64,000 nucleotides of DNA, taken from positions 74,944,139-75,008,138 of the forward strand of contig CM073595.1 of NCBI GenBank assembly GCA_037074705.1, written 5' to 3'. The stretch is from Zhengitettix transpicula. Taxonomy: Eukaryota; Arthropoda; Insecta; Orthoptera; Tetrigidae. Positions 1 through 11,286 of the stretch are shown here, one piece after another (positions within the stretch are counted from its first letter, which is position 1; each line of letters opens with the position of its first letter). Both the position numbers and the translations under genes were made by a program. The notes below the pieces were generated by a model. It did not search any database, was not told the DNA's origin, and saw only the letters and a program-made list of their open reading frames with translations.

Positions 1-1282
1 TATAAAAATTACTGTTAGTAGCTTAAAAATTGTCCATAATTCTCCCAGTGCGTTAAGAGCCTTAAGTTCTTCGTCCCGTAAAAGACGTAAAAAAATCCTC
101 CGTGAAGTAATACAGTCAACAATATTAGCTGTACATTAGGGGATTTAGAGAAACGCAATACCTTATGAGAGGTAATTCTTATATTGTGATTTATAAATAT
201 GTATATTTCGGAGAAAGGAGAAATGTGCTACAATCATTATATGATAAAAACTTATGAATCGAGTCAAATTTGATTAAAACAACTTTGAGTTAGGCGGAAG
301 ACGACTGCTTAGCACTGCTTAAACATCATCGGAAGACTAGCATTTCAAAGTTATTGTAGAATCAAGGAACCACTAAATTTTATAAAAAAGGGAAATTCAT
401 CTGCTAATTGAATTTACCGAGAGTAGTTGCTAGAAGGATCTGAATATTCCAAAGATTTGCCTGAAACGTCTCGTAAGCTGGGAAGTTTAGATTTCAAAGA
501 GCCGTAAAATCAGTTCTCGTAATGAAATCGCTTTTCGAAGTACCCTTAGGAGGATTAATTGTTCGCATGAAAACTACTGATTCGCATAGTACAAGAAGAG
601 ATGCCCTTGCGAAGACTCTAGTCGTCAGGTGAATACAGATTTGACATCGGAGGAAACGACTGGACGCTCCAGTAGCAGCGGCTAAGGCGGATCTGTGATT
701 TTATTTATATTGTGCAGATACTTACGGAGCCACGAACAACGAAGCTGTTTGTCTTAGAATTAGCTTTACAGTGTAATACGCGCGGAGAGCTACGCCAGGG
801 GGGAAAAAAATCTGTTCCCTCATTACATTCAAGCATATTTCCTTCTCTTATCGTATTACCCGCCATATGTGTCTGCGTTTTAATACAAACATGAATGCGC
901 TTCATTCATTCGGGCCTCATAAAGGGGACCCTTCCATTTTAACGACCGCACAGTTGCAGCCGCGGCTCAAATCTTGCTTGGCATCCGGCGTCAATTAACA
1001 GATCACTTTCATTCAAAACGATCACAAATTGATCAATCTATTGAGGCTGGTATTTGCTCCTTTCAGAATTCCTATTGTCACACAATTCTGGAAAATCTCG
1101 GCCAGACGATTCCAACTCGCTTGAAAAACCGAAAGTGGGACATCGTTCTGGTATTTTTTTCAAGGAAAAAGGTCCATAGAGGCCGTGTGGCGATTAGGAC
1201 ACTCAATTCACCAACAATTTTCAGTGCCTATTTGTCGATGAATAGCAACCAAAACGTTTTAAAAAATACACATGGCAGATTG
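1..1282. other. Unassigned AT-rich sequence
   Basis: I see no recognisable gene or repeat here. The open frames in this stretch are short, begin at non-ATG codons or lie opposite each other, and show no known motif. The longest, 974-1342, starts at TTG and its last third runs into the repeat array that begins near 1283, so it is not a credible gene. Confidence 0.5.
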
Positions 1283-2830
1283 GAAATTAATGTTGAAGTT
1301 TTCATTACTGAAAAGCAATATTTTCAAAGAAATCTCATTTAAGGAATATGGAAAATAAATAAACTGAATGAAAAAATTTACCTCTAATTGAAAATTAATA
1401 ACAATACATTTTTTATTATTATAAATAAAGAAACATCTGCCAATGAAGAAAAAATTAACAACGTTTCATCACTTAATTTGCATCAGGTTCATGAGTTATA
1501 AATATTTTGCTAACTGCCGTTACCGAAATATTTTTAAACTGTTTTGCTTCCTGAGAAGAAATATTTTAAAAAATCTCATTTAAGGAATATGGAAAATAAA
1601 TAAATAAAATGAAAACAATTACGTCCCTTTTGAAATTAATAACAAAAATATAAACGTGCACATGATCACTTATTTTGTCTGTATTTGGCTACATTTTTTA
1701 TTATTATAAGTAAATAAACATCTGCCAATTTTACGTCATCAGGTTCATATTTTAGAAATATTTTTATGCCGTTGCCGTTGCCGAAATATTTTTAAACTAC
1801 GTTTAAACAGTACGTTTTGATTCCTGAGAAGAAATATTTTAAAAAAATCTCATTTAAGGAATAGGGAAAATAAACAAATAAAATGAAAAAAATTACGTCT
1901 AATTGAAAATTAATAAAATATAAACGTGTACATTATCACTTATTTTGTCTGTATTTGGCTACATTTTTTATTATTATAAATAAATAAACATCAGTCAATT
2001 TTTACGTCATCAGGTTCAAGTTTTAAAAATAATTTGATGGAAAGGTCTTTCTATGGTGACTGCCATTGCCGAAATATTTTTTAACAGTAAGTTTAATTAG
2101 TACGTTTTCCTTCTTACTACCAATATTTTTTAAAAAATCTCATTTAAGGAATATGTAAAATAAAAAATATAAAAAAGTTACGTCTGATTGAAAATTAATA
2201 ACAAAAATTTGTATTTTATCACTTATTTTGTCAATATTTGGCTACATTTTCATTATTAAAAATAATTAAACATCAAACAATTTTGTCAGAAAAAAAATGG
2301 AAATTAACGACGTTCCATCACTTAATTTGCGGCATCATCAGGTTCAAGTTTTAAAAATATTTTGATGGACGGGTCTTTCTATGCAGACTGCCGTTTTCGA
2401 AATATTTTTAAACGGCAGTCTGCATAGAAAGACCTGTCCATCAAAATATTTTTAAAACTTGAACCTGATAAGGTCGTAAATTCAGCGATGAAACGTTGTT
2501 AATTTTCTTTTTTTCCGACTTAAAATTGACTGATGTTTATTTATTAATAGTTGTCTCATAGTGAAAATATATATTTTTATATAACGTTCTGAATATGGAA
2601 AATGTTTGAAAGGAAATGAGGTTAAGAAAGCCGGGACAGTACATGCTGAAATTCTTAAACATTTTTGCACATATAAGATAGGAAAAAGATGTTGAAGTTT
2701 TGCATCTTTGAAAAGCAACACTTTAAAGGAAATCCTATTTAATGAATATGACAATTTTATTAAAGGAAATTTGGTTGAGATTTTCGGGACAGTATATACC
2801 GAAATTTTTAATGTAATGTAATATTGTTTA
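1283..2830 (+). repeat. Array of Penelope-type pLTR-like units, direct then inverted
   Basis: A unit containing ctcatttaaggaatatgg recurs near 1335, 1575, 1848 and 2137, giving periods of about 240-290 bp, and a diverged form recurs near 2725. Each unit carries a block matching tcacttattttgtctgtatt followed by tggcta...ttattatt. The same block occurs in the arms of the endonuclease element at 49879-50648 and in the palindrome at 58410-58538. The units also hold the remnant of a CUGAUGA...GAAAC motif, seen as its complement near 1459-1495, 1726-1755, 2000-2030 and 2297-2345, and on the plus strand near 2455-2500. Near 2400 the array flips orientation. I infer repeated insertion or tandem growth of the pseudo-LTR of a Penelope-like element. 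No coding capacity is visible. Confidence 0.6.
2245..2550. repeat. Head-to-head inverted repeat with ~10-15 nt loop
   Basis: The left arm, about 2245-2399, is the reverse complement of about 2410-2550. The inner 57 bp (2343-2399 against 2415-2457, around gcagactgccgtt and aacggcagtctgc) is nearly perfect. The outer part is more diverged and includes two opposed hammerhead-like cores. The arms consist of the same unit as the array to the left. Confidence 0.75.
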
Positions 2831-3004
2831 TAAATCAATCAATTATTTTTGTTCCTTGAAGTACTTAAAATTGTCAGTAGATTGGATTTTCTTTCTAAGA
2901 AAGAAAATTATGGAAATTAAGTGTAATGAAATATGTGAGTTTGCAATATGTAAAGATAATGTATTTTAATAAACTCGAAAGTGATCGGTTGTTTCCATCA
3001 ATGG

Positions 3005-3180
3005 CTATATAAAAGGTAAGGTGCCAGTGCTAACTAAAAATATGTAAACAACACAACTAATCACTAAGAATCGCTACTGGTTGCTTTCGCACTAATACCA
3101 TTCGCAGTGTATTTATTGAAGCTCAAGAAACAGCTCCAGAACAAAGAAAAAGATAACTCATAAAAATGCAGTTAAATAAT
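3005..3180 (+). promoter_or_regulatory. TATA-box core promoter-like stretch
   Basis: The sequence ctatataaaagg at about 3007-3018 is a strong TATA box. About 30 bp downstream is a possible start region, then a leader with no ATG until aaaaatgcag near 3164-3173. That ATG opens only five codons (MQLNN) before a stop. The layout recalls insect genes with a tiny first coding exon, such as many cuticular protein genes, but no splice donor or second exon is visible. Helitron-derived DNA begins about 20 bp later. It may be a dead promoter, a promoter cut off from its gene, or chance. Confidence 0.25.
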
Positions 3181-3189
3181 TAATGATTA

Positions 3190-4440
3190 AAAATACAATC
3201 ACTATAATTAACCATGAAAAATATTTATTCAACGCAAATATCTGCCGTGGTTGCAGGTTCCAAAATTACCACATCGTCCACCCCCGCCCCTGGGGGTTAA
3301 ATTCTAAGTTGAATGTTGTTATTATTAAACTCAGTGGCATATATAACCTTGGTTTTGGCTCCAAACTTGGGTTAATTCGTGTAATTTTCTTGTAAAGGAT
3401 CCCTCCCCTATCCCTAAGGGTGCTCCTTTACTATGCTGTAAGGGGTTGATATTATACTCAGATAACATTTCTACAAACTTTATCAATCTCTTTTACCCCT
3501 AAAAATATTTATCCGACTCAAATATCGGCTGTTTTATCACGTTTGAATATTTCCACCACCACCCCTAAGCGTGTTCCCCTCTTCTGCCGATAAAGGTGGA
3601 AATTTTACACACACAACATCGTTCGAAGTACTATCAATCTAATTAACCCTTGTAAATATTTATTGTGCGTTAGTAACCACTGTGATTTCTTGTTTCAAAA
3701 TTTCCACCGCTGAACTATCCCCGCTCCTGAGGGTTAAATGATCAATTAAATATCATAATTAAACTCAGCGACATCGATAACCCTGGTTTTGACTCCAATC
3801 TCGGTTGTATTCGCGTTATTTCCTTCTAACGCAGTCCACCCTCACCCTAAGGGTGCTCCTTTCCCATGCTGTAAGGGGATACAATTAAACTTAAATAAAA
3901 TCGGTAAAAATACTACCAATTTCTTTGCCAGCTTAAAATATTTATCAGAATTAAATATCGGTTGTCTTATTATCGTATGAAATTTTACAAACAACATCGA
4001 TAGAAATACTATCAACGCCAATTGCCCTAGCATTTATTTATTCCACGCTAATATCGACGATTTAACATTTTTCAGAAATTCCATCCCGTTCATTCCCGCC
4101 CCGGGGAATTAAACGGCCAATTGAATGCCATATCAAAGTCAGTGACATCCATAACCCTGGAATAGACTCCAAATTCGATTGCTTTTGCGATATTTTTATG
4201 TAATGAGAATTCACCCCAACCCCTAAGGGGAGCTACCCTCCAAATCCCGAAAGGGGTTGAAATTAAACACGGAGAACATATATACACCCGCTCCTAGGGG
4301 TTGTAGATGTGTCTCACCCCGACAGTGACCGTCTCCTGGTCGAAAAAGAACACGTGTACGAAATTTTGTTAAATTTGCTCCACGGGTGTGGATTTGTATG
4401 CGGAACATACATACATACACACACACACATACACTCATTT
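3190..4440 (-). mobile_element. Helitron-derived segment with three internal direct repeats
   Basis: The reverse complement matches the inside of the complete Helitron at 20028-20805. Matched blocks include aatatctgccgtg (cacggcagatatt in the other copy), C-rich blocks such as cacccccgcccctggggg, and the gaccaggag/acacgtgta block near 4320-4360. A unit of about 375-435 bp recurs three times (about 3217-3600, 3650-4020, 4030-4330), each with the order gcaaatatc..., ccgcccc..., ccctaagggtg/aaggggag. The diagnostic 3' CTAG end is missing, so the copy is truncated. No rep/helicase frame is present. Confidence 0.65.
4405..4437. repeat. (CA)n / (CATA)n microsatellite
   Basis: Short tandem tract of cata and ca dinucleotides at the edge of the Helitron-derived segment. 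Confidence 0.85.
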
Positions 4441-4749
4441 TTATTTATAAGATGTAGTGTTTCCTCGGCAGAGCACTAATCGCATACATGCATCTATTTC
4501 TACTTTCTTTCCACAGGCGCTGTTTGAATAATAAAATTTCTGAAGTCGTTTTGGAGAATTTGTAATGATGAATAATTTTCGCCGAATTCAACTAATATTA
4601 GGTAGTGGTTCTGTAAGAATAAAATTATGTTTTAAAATAATATTTAATTGTTTATGGCTATGTGAAAGTAACAGTACAGATAATAATTCATTTAGTCCTT
4701 AAGTAGAACGAATGTAATTTTGTTAGTTACATTATATCACACCTCTCCA

Positions 4750-5350
4750 TCTATATAATAAAAAAAAGGATGTATATTTGTACGTATGTATGTATGTTTT
4801 TATGTATGTATGTATTTACGTTGTTCTTTATACAAATTTTATCGCGTGGACAGAATGCATCAAAAATTGGTATACGTGTTCTGCCAAAATCGAGAACCGG
4901 TACTGTGGGGGTGACAAACGCCTAGCATACATGTGGAAAGAATTATAATTAAAAACCGTGATCATTGAATATTAAATTACTGCGCGCCAAGAGACAATGA
5001 CGTCACGCGAGAGAAAGACGTTACTACGCAACGAACAAAGGAAATATTTCCTTTATTAGGAATGAAATAAAGCAGAAATATTTTCTTCAGTAATACTCCA
5101 TCGAATGGTAATAAAGAAGAATATGAATTACTTTACCATCCTTGCGGAAAATGTAAGTTAATTTTCGCGCTATATTAGTTGTGAGTCTAGCTAACAATTT
5201 CATCAATGTAATATTTCGTAATGTATGAAGACTGAGTGACAATTGACAATTATATCCTGAAATACTCAGGGAATATAGTTAAGTATTCAATTAACTACTT
5301 TTTCGAGTTTATATAAATAAGTACACGAGCAACGCCGGGCACCCAGCTAG
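4750..5350 (+). mobile_element. Non-autonomous Helitron, intact ends
   Basis: It begins TCTATATAATAAAA directly after an A (4749) and ends gccgggcacccagCTAG directly before a T (5351). This is the Helitron pattern of TC...CTRR inserted between A and T. A subterminal hairpin-like cgagcaacgccggg lies just before CTAG. About 480 bp of the interior, including tttatcgcgtggacagaat and gagaaccggtactgtggggg, matches the copy that starts at 61761. A GTAT-rich tract lies at 4784-4815. There is no Rep/helicase gene, so it would depend on an autonomous relative. Confidence 0.85.
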
Positions 5351-5821
5351 TTGAAAATAAACTACTACTATATAAAACCATAATTACACCAATATGGAGC
5401 TACGGGATAGAATTATGGGGAAGTGCCAGTAAGTCAAATACTGCAATAATCCAAAGATGCCAGTCTAAAATATTAAGAGCCATCGTTAACACCGCCTGGT
5501 ACATAACAAATGAACAAATACACAATGACATAAAAATACCAAGTGTTATGGAAACTGCCCATGAAAAGAGTGTTAGTCATCACGAAAAGCTTAAATCACA
5601 TTACAATCAATTATTACAACCACTACTAGAGAATAATGTAACTAGAAGACTGAAAAATAAATGGCCAGCACATCTCTAGACAAGATTTAGAAGTTCTCTT
5701 CGCTGGAGGGGATCTCATCATGCCATAATGTATAATATGTAAATAACATGTCAAAGCTACCACATTAGCTTATAGATTAAAATGTAATCTGATTGCTGAT
5801 AATTATAATATTAAAAAAAAC
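5351..5821 (+). mobile_element. Jockey-like LINE 3' fragment with A-rich tail
   Basis: This segment holds the C-terminus of a LINE ORF2 (5353-5679), a 3' UTR of about 130 bp and a terminal attaaaaaaaa run near 5810-5821. It starts exactly at the Helitron end. The 5' part of the LINE is missing, or lies left of the Helitron (see finding). Confidence 0.8.
5353..5679 (+). pseudogene. Jockey-clade reverse transcriptase C-terminus (fragment)
   Basis: An uninterrupted frame of 108 codons ends at TAG 5677-5679. It reads ENKLLLYKTIITPIWSYGIE, then LWGSASKSN, then IIQRCQSKILRAIVNTAWYI, then TNEQIHNDIKIPSV. This is the recognisable tail of Jockey-type ORF2: the thumb region after the RT catalytic blocks, with LLLYK...PIWTYGIQLWG and NAPWYVTN...HNDL in relatives. 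There is no start codon because the fragment is cut at its 5' end. The catalytic YADD box is not here, so it cannot be active. The frame is unusually intact, suggesting a fairly recent insertion. Confidence 0.88.
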
Positions 5822-7404
5822 ATTATTTGTAATTCACTTGGTCGAACGACGCAAAAAGTTTTGTAAATGTTATTTTTGCTCGGGTTTTGATTTGAAGCAC
5901 TGTGAAGTGCTTGACAATATTTTATGTGTATATAAATGTTAATTATATTTTATTTTATACATAAAGCGTACAACTGTGATTCGTATTGTATGATAAACAT
6001 CTTATTTTCTAAATATATTTACTTTTACCGTGGGATTTATTTGTAAATACGCGATCTCATGGTAGTATATATTTTATGATTAATAAATTCTGTAGTTCAT
6101 ATGTGTAATCATATTTCACGGTAAGTTCCAGAATCCAGAGCATTCTCTGTCGTGTGATATTGCAAATTACGTCTGCAAATTGTCGTTCAGAGTCGGACAA
6201 TAAGAGAGTTTTATATTTGAGTAAACTATCTGATTCAGAAATCTGAATTCGTTATATAATAAGGGCATCTCGTTAGACCGCAGGTAGCAGCCATGAGGGT
6301 ACCGACTCCATATTAGGCGTAATTGACTATTTAAGTTGTTCTAATGTATACTATTAACTCATCGAACAACATTTTACTGACAGGTTGATGAGTTACTTAC
6401 AGCCACGACCAGGGATTTACAAATGATTGAATAAATACCACCGAGATTCACGCATTAGTCATGAAGACTATGAGAAATAAAATCAAACCGACTAAACAAG
6501 ACTCGATCTTTTGAACAGAAATGGAATGCAGAGGAACATGTAATTTAAGAAGAAAAAAAAACACATTTATCTTTTGCGATAAATAAATATCTGCGTCCAT
6601 ATTTCGCGCCTCTCCTCACAACGTTAATAACCTGTTAAGAAGGAAAGAACGTCTGAAATGAAATTAATTTTTGGAGGTATTTCCAAGAAATTTATCTGCT
6701 TCATCTTTACTAAAACGAATCATATTTTAACATAGAAGTGTGAGCGATAAATAATATTTTTCTCCAAATGTTTCTGCTGGCATCTTCTTTTACAGCTTCT
6801 TTGGAATTTAGACGTAATAATAATATCCTTGGTACGGTCAGAGGAATTTAAAAATTGTTGCAGATAATTTTCTTCCGATCAGATTTACACCTATTCACGA
6901 AGGAATGACTGTCTCAATTTGATTTCTGAACGCTGATGGTCCCCCGCGAGGTAAAGTAGTTCTTCGTAGCTTTACGCTCAGGATATTATTTCTGAATAAT
7001 ATGATAACAAGTTTTCCAAAAACTCATGCCTAGTGCTTCTCACCTTAATTCAAAACTATGTTTCATCGTGTATTTTGCATGAAGAAGGAAATGACTGTTC
7101 TGAGATTCAGATTACTTGAGTGGGTTCTGATACCCCCGTTCTTCTTATTTTCATAACTACTGTAAAATTAGTTACATGCTTCATGGCCCTACACCAACGA
7201 TCAAATAGACGGTGTCTCTGCCACTTATAATTTGGTAAAAACCAATTGAGGAGATGGTTCCTTCATCATTTATGTTCTACTACATCCGAAACCTACGTCT
7301 CCTTCTCACGAATCAATCATTTCTAGTCTTCCCCATCAGCTTGTTCCTTTCTTCTTGACGCTACTTCCATCATGTCTACAACCGACCAGTTTAACATCGA
7401 AGTT
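5822..7404. other. Unassigned AT-rich sequence
   Basis: No reading frame with a recognisable motif and no clear internal repeat was found. Confidence 0.4.
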
Positions 7405-7637
7405 CCTGATCAGAGACCAGCTTGTCTCATCACTCAAATACGTCAGAATGCACCTTTCGTACTAGTCTCTTATGTTGATAATGAGCGTTAAATTTATTAG
7501 CTACCCATTAGTGCTCGTATTCATATAACGTATGCATATAATTTCCTGCGAATGGAATGGATCCCGGTGATTGTTTGAGAACCTGATCAGAGACCAGCAT
7601 GTCTCATCACTCAAATACTGCAGAATGCACCTTTCGT
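7405..7637 (+). repeat. 56-bp direct repeat, copies 177 bp apart
   Basis: 7405-7460 and 7582-7637 share cctgatcagagaccagc...tctcatcactcaaata...agaatgcacctttcgt with only two or three differences. The intervening 121 bp is unrelated. It could be a local duplication or the ends of a small insertion. No coding content. Confidence 0.85.
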
Positions 7638-9562
7638 CTTCTGTTTCAAATGCTATAGATCAATTATTACTACGTGTTTGCTGTTTTCTCGAAGCCGAGT
7701 TTCTTGCTCTATTAAATTTCTGTGTAATTCTTGGCAAATCCTTATAATATGGAGATTGAATCATAGATAATGAATGGATGTATAGCCCACAGATTCCTAT
7801 CATTTCACCACTTGCAATTTGGTGAGATCCAGTGATAAAATCATGGGGCCAAAGATTAGCCAAAATATTTTAATCCGCACAAAGGGATTCCGCGGTGCGG
7901 TTGTTTTCGTTTCTGTGAGTACCTGAAAAGCGAGAATATTAAATTCTCATGTTATTTTCTTTCGTAAAAAAATTTACAATGCATAACCCCAATTAATTTA
8001 TCTCGCTTGTGTACACAACAATATTTCCGCTTGGTGTCCGACGTTTTCAGATCCACGATAAAAATACGTGTTAACAAGCTGATCACTTTTCATACACATT
8101 TTCCGGCGTAGCGTAAAAACAGGACTATAGTCAACTACTCACCTACTAGAACTGAGTCAATATGTCCAATTGCAGCTCGCGACCGCGTAACACAACACGG
8201 AAATAGGTTCTAAATTATAACAGCAGCCTCGTTATGTTTTTGCTTGACCGAACATTTCCACTCCATACTTTGATCATATTTTAAACAGTCATAAACGGAC
8301 TAAGGTCAACATGAATCATATTAAAATTTAAGTTCTCAAATAAGTAAAACTAACATCACCGTCACAGTAAATCGAACAATAAGTTTAACAACCTGCTTCT
8401 TGAGGAAATTTGTACTGACGCGCTTTCAGATACCATCCAAATCAAAAGAAAAAATGCGTATTATTAAATAAGTACACAAAAAAGGCAAATACCTCCTCAA
8501 GATAGAAAACCACTTCACCTGATTGCTCACCTTAAGATCGCAAAACAATAATTCGACGTATCTTCTGCTCCATTGGTCGAGTTTTCCAACTGAAGATAAA
8601 TTCTTTTTTCTTTATATTACAACTGAAGTCCTACAACGGAGATTAATTTGGCGAGTTTTCCTTTGAAAACATTCGTGGTTCGGCTAGGCAGGTATTGCTG
8701 TAGGGTAATTTGAAGGAAACATGAACGTTTTGGAGGTTTGAGGTCCAGGCCGCCAGATGGTGCACGCACTTCCGGGAAAAGGAGAAGCTCCAGCCAGGTC
8801 GTTGAACTATCTCCGCGCCTGTCATACAGTTTGATACAAACCATTTCCCCTCCGATGCATGGCGGCTATCATCTTAAACTTCAAATGTCAACATTTAAAC
8901 ACATCGCTTGAAAACACTGCGCTTGGCTTTCTCTTTTCCACCCTGACACTACAAAGTAACCCGTTTAAACTGCACTGCCCCTTAATGCAATAAAAGATAT
9001 TAGTTTTAATGTCAAACACTTCTGTAATCTGGAAATAGATGTGATTCATAGCTCACAATTTCGGCGTTTGATCGAAAAAAAACTAGTCAATACGATAAAA
9101 CAATAAAATACTTTCAAATATTGTTGACAGCCACGTCTTTATTTAAGAAACAGACTGACATCAGTTTCATTTCAAGTATAAAATTTTCCTACACATATTC
9201 AGCTCTTTAATTCACTTAAATTCAGTCTGAATCTTCTTTATATCACAACACATATTAACTTAATACATACGAAATCTAAGAGATGGCGCTGGCACTAGCG
9301 AAGCAAGTTTATTTCTTTCATTACACTCTTATACATTTTTAAATCGTGTCCACTGCGTGGTCTTAATTTTCAATATGGAGTTGCGTTAAATTCAAATAAC
9401 GGAAGAAACAAAGTTAGTGGCAGTTATAAACATTTCCAGCATTTAAAACCGTTTATAATTGTGAACGAGGTGGGGCATCCGCAAGTGTTCAACATGATCC
9501 GGCATAAATGATCGTCTAAACCCACGATGTGGTGTTGAGAGATGCGCTCTTTGCACACGAAA
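7638..9562. other. Unassigned sequence with a moderately GC-rich patch
   Basis: 8640-8870 is richer in G and C than its surroundings (gaggtccaggccgccagatg and following). It has short overlapping frames on the minus strand only and no recognisable protein motif. The rest is AT-rich and unassigned. Confidence 0.35.
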
Positions 9563-10102
9563 GTTCTACGACTCCCGGGTTTCAATTATGAATGAAAAAT
9601 TGTGTGTGAATAAAAATTTTTCAAGATGGGTGCCGCGTTTTCTCACACTGTGCAATCATGGCTAGGTTGGCGGTCCTTCATCGCAATCCCCACGTGTTTT
9701 CTGAGTCAATTCATAGCTGTAGATGAAACAAGGATCCACCGAAGTCCAAAATTCGTAGCAAAAACAAGCACCTATTCTGAGGACCTTCGAAAATACTTTT
9801 TCGGCGGCGAATAGAAAAACGCTAGGTAAATTTATAAATGATGAAATTCAAAATAACGTGTTTTTTATTGTTTTTCAGTACTTATGTACTTATGTGCTAG
9901 TTTTTGCTACGAATTTTGGACTTCGGTGGATCCTTGTTTCATCTACAGCTATGAATTGACTCAGAAAACACGTGGGGATTGCGATGAAGGACCGCCAACC
10001 TAGCCATGATTGCACAATGTGAGAAAACGCGGCACCCATCTTGAAAAATTTTTATTCACACACAATTTTTCATTCATGATTGAAACCCGGGAGTCGTAGA
10101 AC
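9563..10102. mobile_element. Fold-back element, 209-bp inverted arms
   Basis: 9563-9771 and 9894-10102 are reverse complements with only a handful of mismatches (for example gttctacgactcccgggttt against its complement at the other end). A 122-bp non-repeated centre separates them. The arms contain tgggtgccgcgttttctcac and gatgaaacaaggatccaccg. A 62-codon frame at 9626-9814 is a by-product of the arm. I could not find a target-site duplication. Arm similarity this high means recent formation or gene conversion. Family unknown. Confidence 0.75.
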
Positions 10103-11286
10103 CTAAACTAGTTTAATAGTTAAAAATTATTGCATTCGATTGTCTAAAAAAATTCGGAATAATCGTAGGGAGATGATCAATAGAAAACATGTATTTTCCA
10201 AGTACAGTGTAACGTAAGACGCAATATTTCGCGGTCGCCAAATACTTGCTACATGAATACTTAATTATTGTTTCGCCTCTCTTCGACATCATCTTGCAGA
10301 TAGTATTATTATTTTCTTCCGTTTTCGACATTTTTATTTGCTAGAAATGACGGAAGATCGGCTGAAGATTTTCAGAAGTGAATAAGGAATTTTTTTCCGC
10401 ATTACTGAGGATTCTTACGTTTGTCACTGGTTGCGTGACACTTTTTTTTTTAAAAAAAATTCGTATATACCTGAGTAAAATATTTTTATATTATTTTTGT
10501 CTTATTCTTTACAATTATTTGTATCTCTTTATCTGCATTCTTGTAAATATAGTCTCATTCGACGAACGGTAAAAAATAAATCTATTCCAGTGTTTGTATC
10601 GCCCTCGTCCACGTGGTTTGTCTCCGTTCTTCACGGAATTCCAACTAACGTGTCCATTTTTTTTTCTCTTTAACGGCCACAAGTTCCGTGCTTGGAGCCT
10701 CGACTTCATCTTCCACGTTACGCATACTGATAATTTGGACAACAAATAGTATTGCTAAACTTATTTGTATACAATTTTTTGAAGAAATTTAAAAGCGAAA
10801 ATGGCACATATACTTTATAGCCGGTCTTTATGATTTTTTTAAAAAGGAAAAATGTCCGCTTATCGCGAATATCGTGTTGTCGGAATCACTCCTTCGTATT
10901 ATTGAGTTCATGTAATGGCTATATCCCATTTTGTCTCCATTTTTCTGGACTAGCAATAACGCCACATTTATACATAGATCAGTTTTTCCGCCGATCTGCT
11001 GGGCTTTTAAAACAGAAACTCCCAAGTGTGGAAACGAGAAGCTACCAAATTTTAAACGAGTACCTGATGCTAATTATTTGGTACTGTATTGAAAGTAATG
11101 TTAAGTAAAATAAATTTATTTTGTTGAGGTTCTCGCGCTATCCCCTGTAAAACGTAAACCTACGATAACAAAGTTATATTTGGTGGAAAATAATTATTAT
11201 TGGCCTGATGTGTGCTTCAATGAGACTAATTCAACTTCAAATTAAGTGAATTGTACATCTCAGAAAAATTATGGAAACTAGTGATA
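10103..11286. other. Unassigned AT-rich sequence
   Basis: Short opposed frames only (for example 10830-11108 opposite 10828-11025). No motif was recognised. Confidence 0.4.

Noticed and set aside
974..1342. 122-codon open frame
   Set aside because: Starts at TTG, no domain recognised, and its 3' part lies in a repeat unit also found near 2690-2750.
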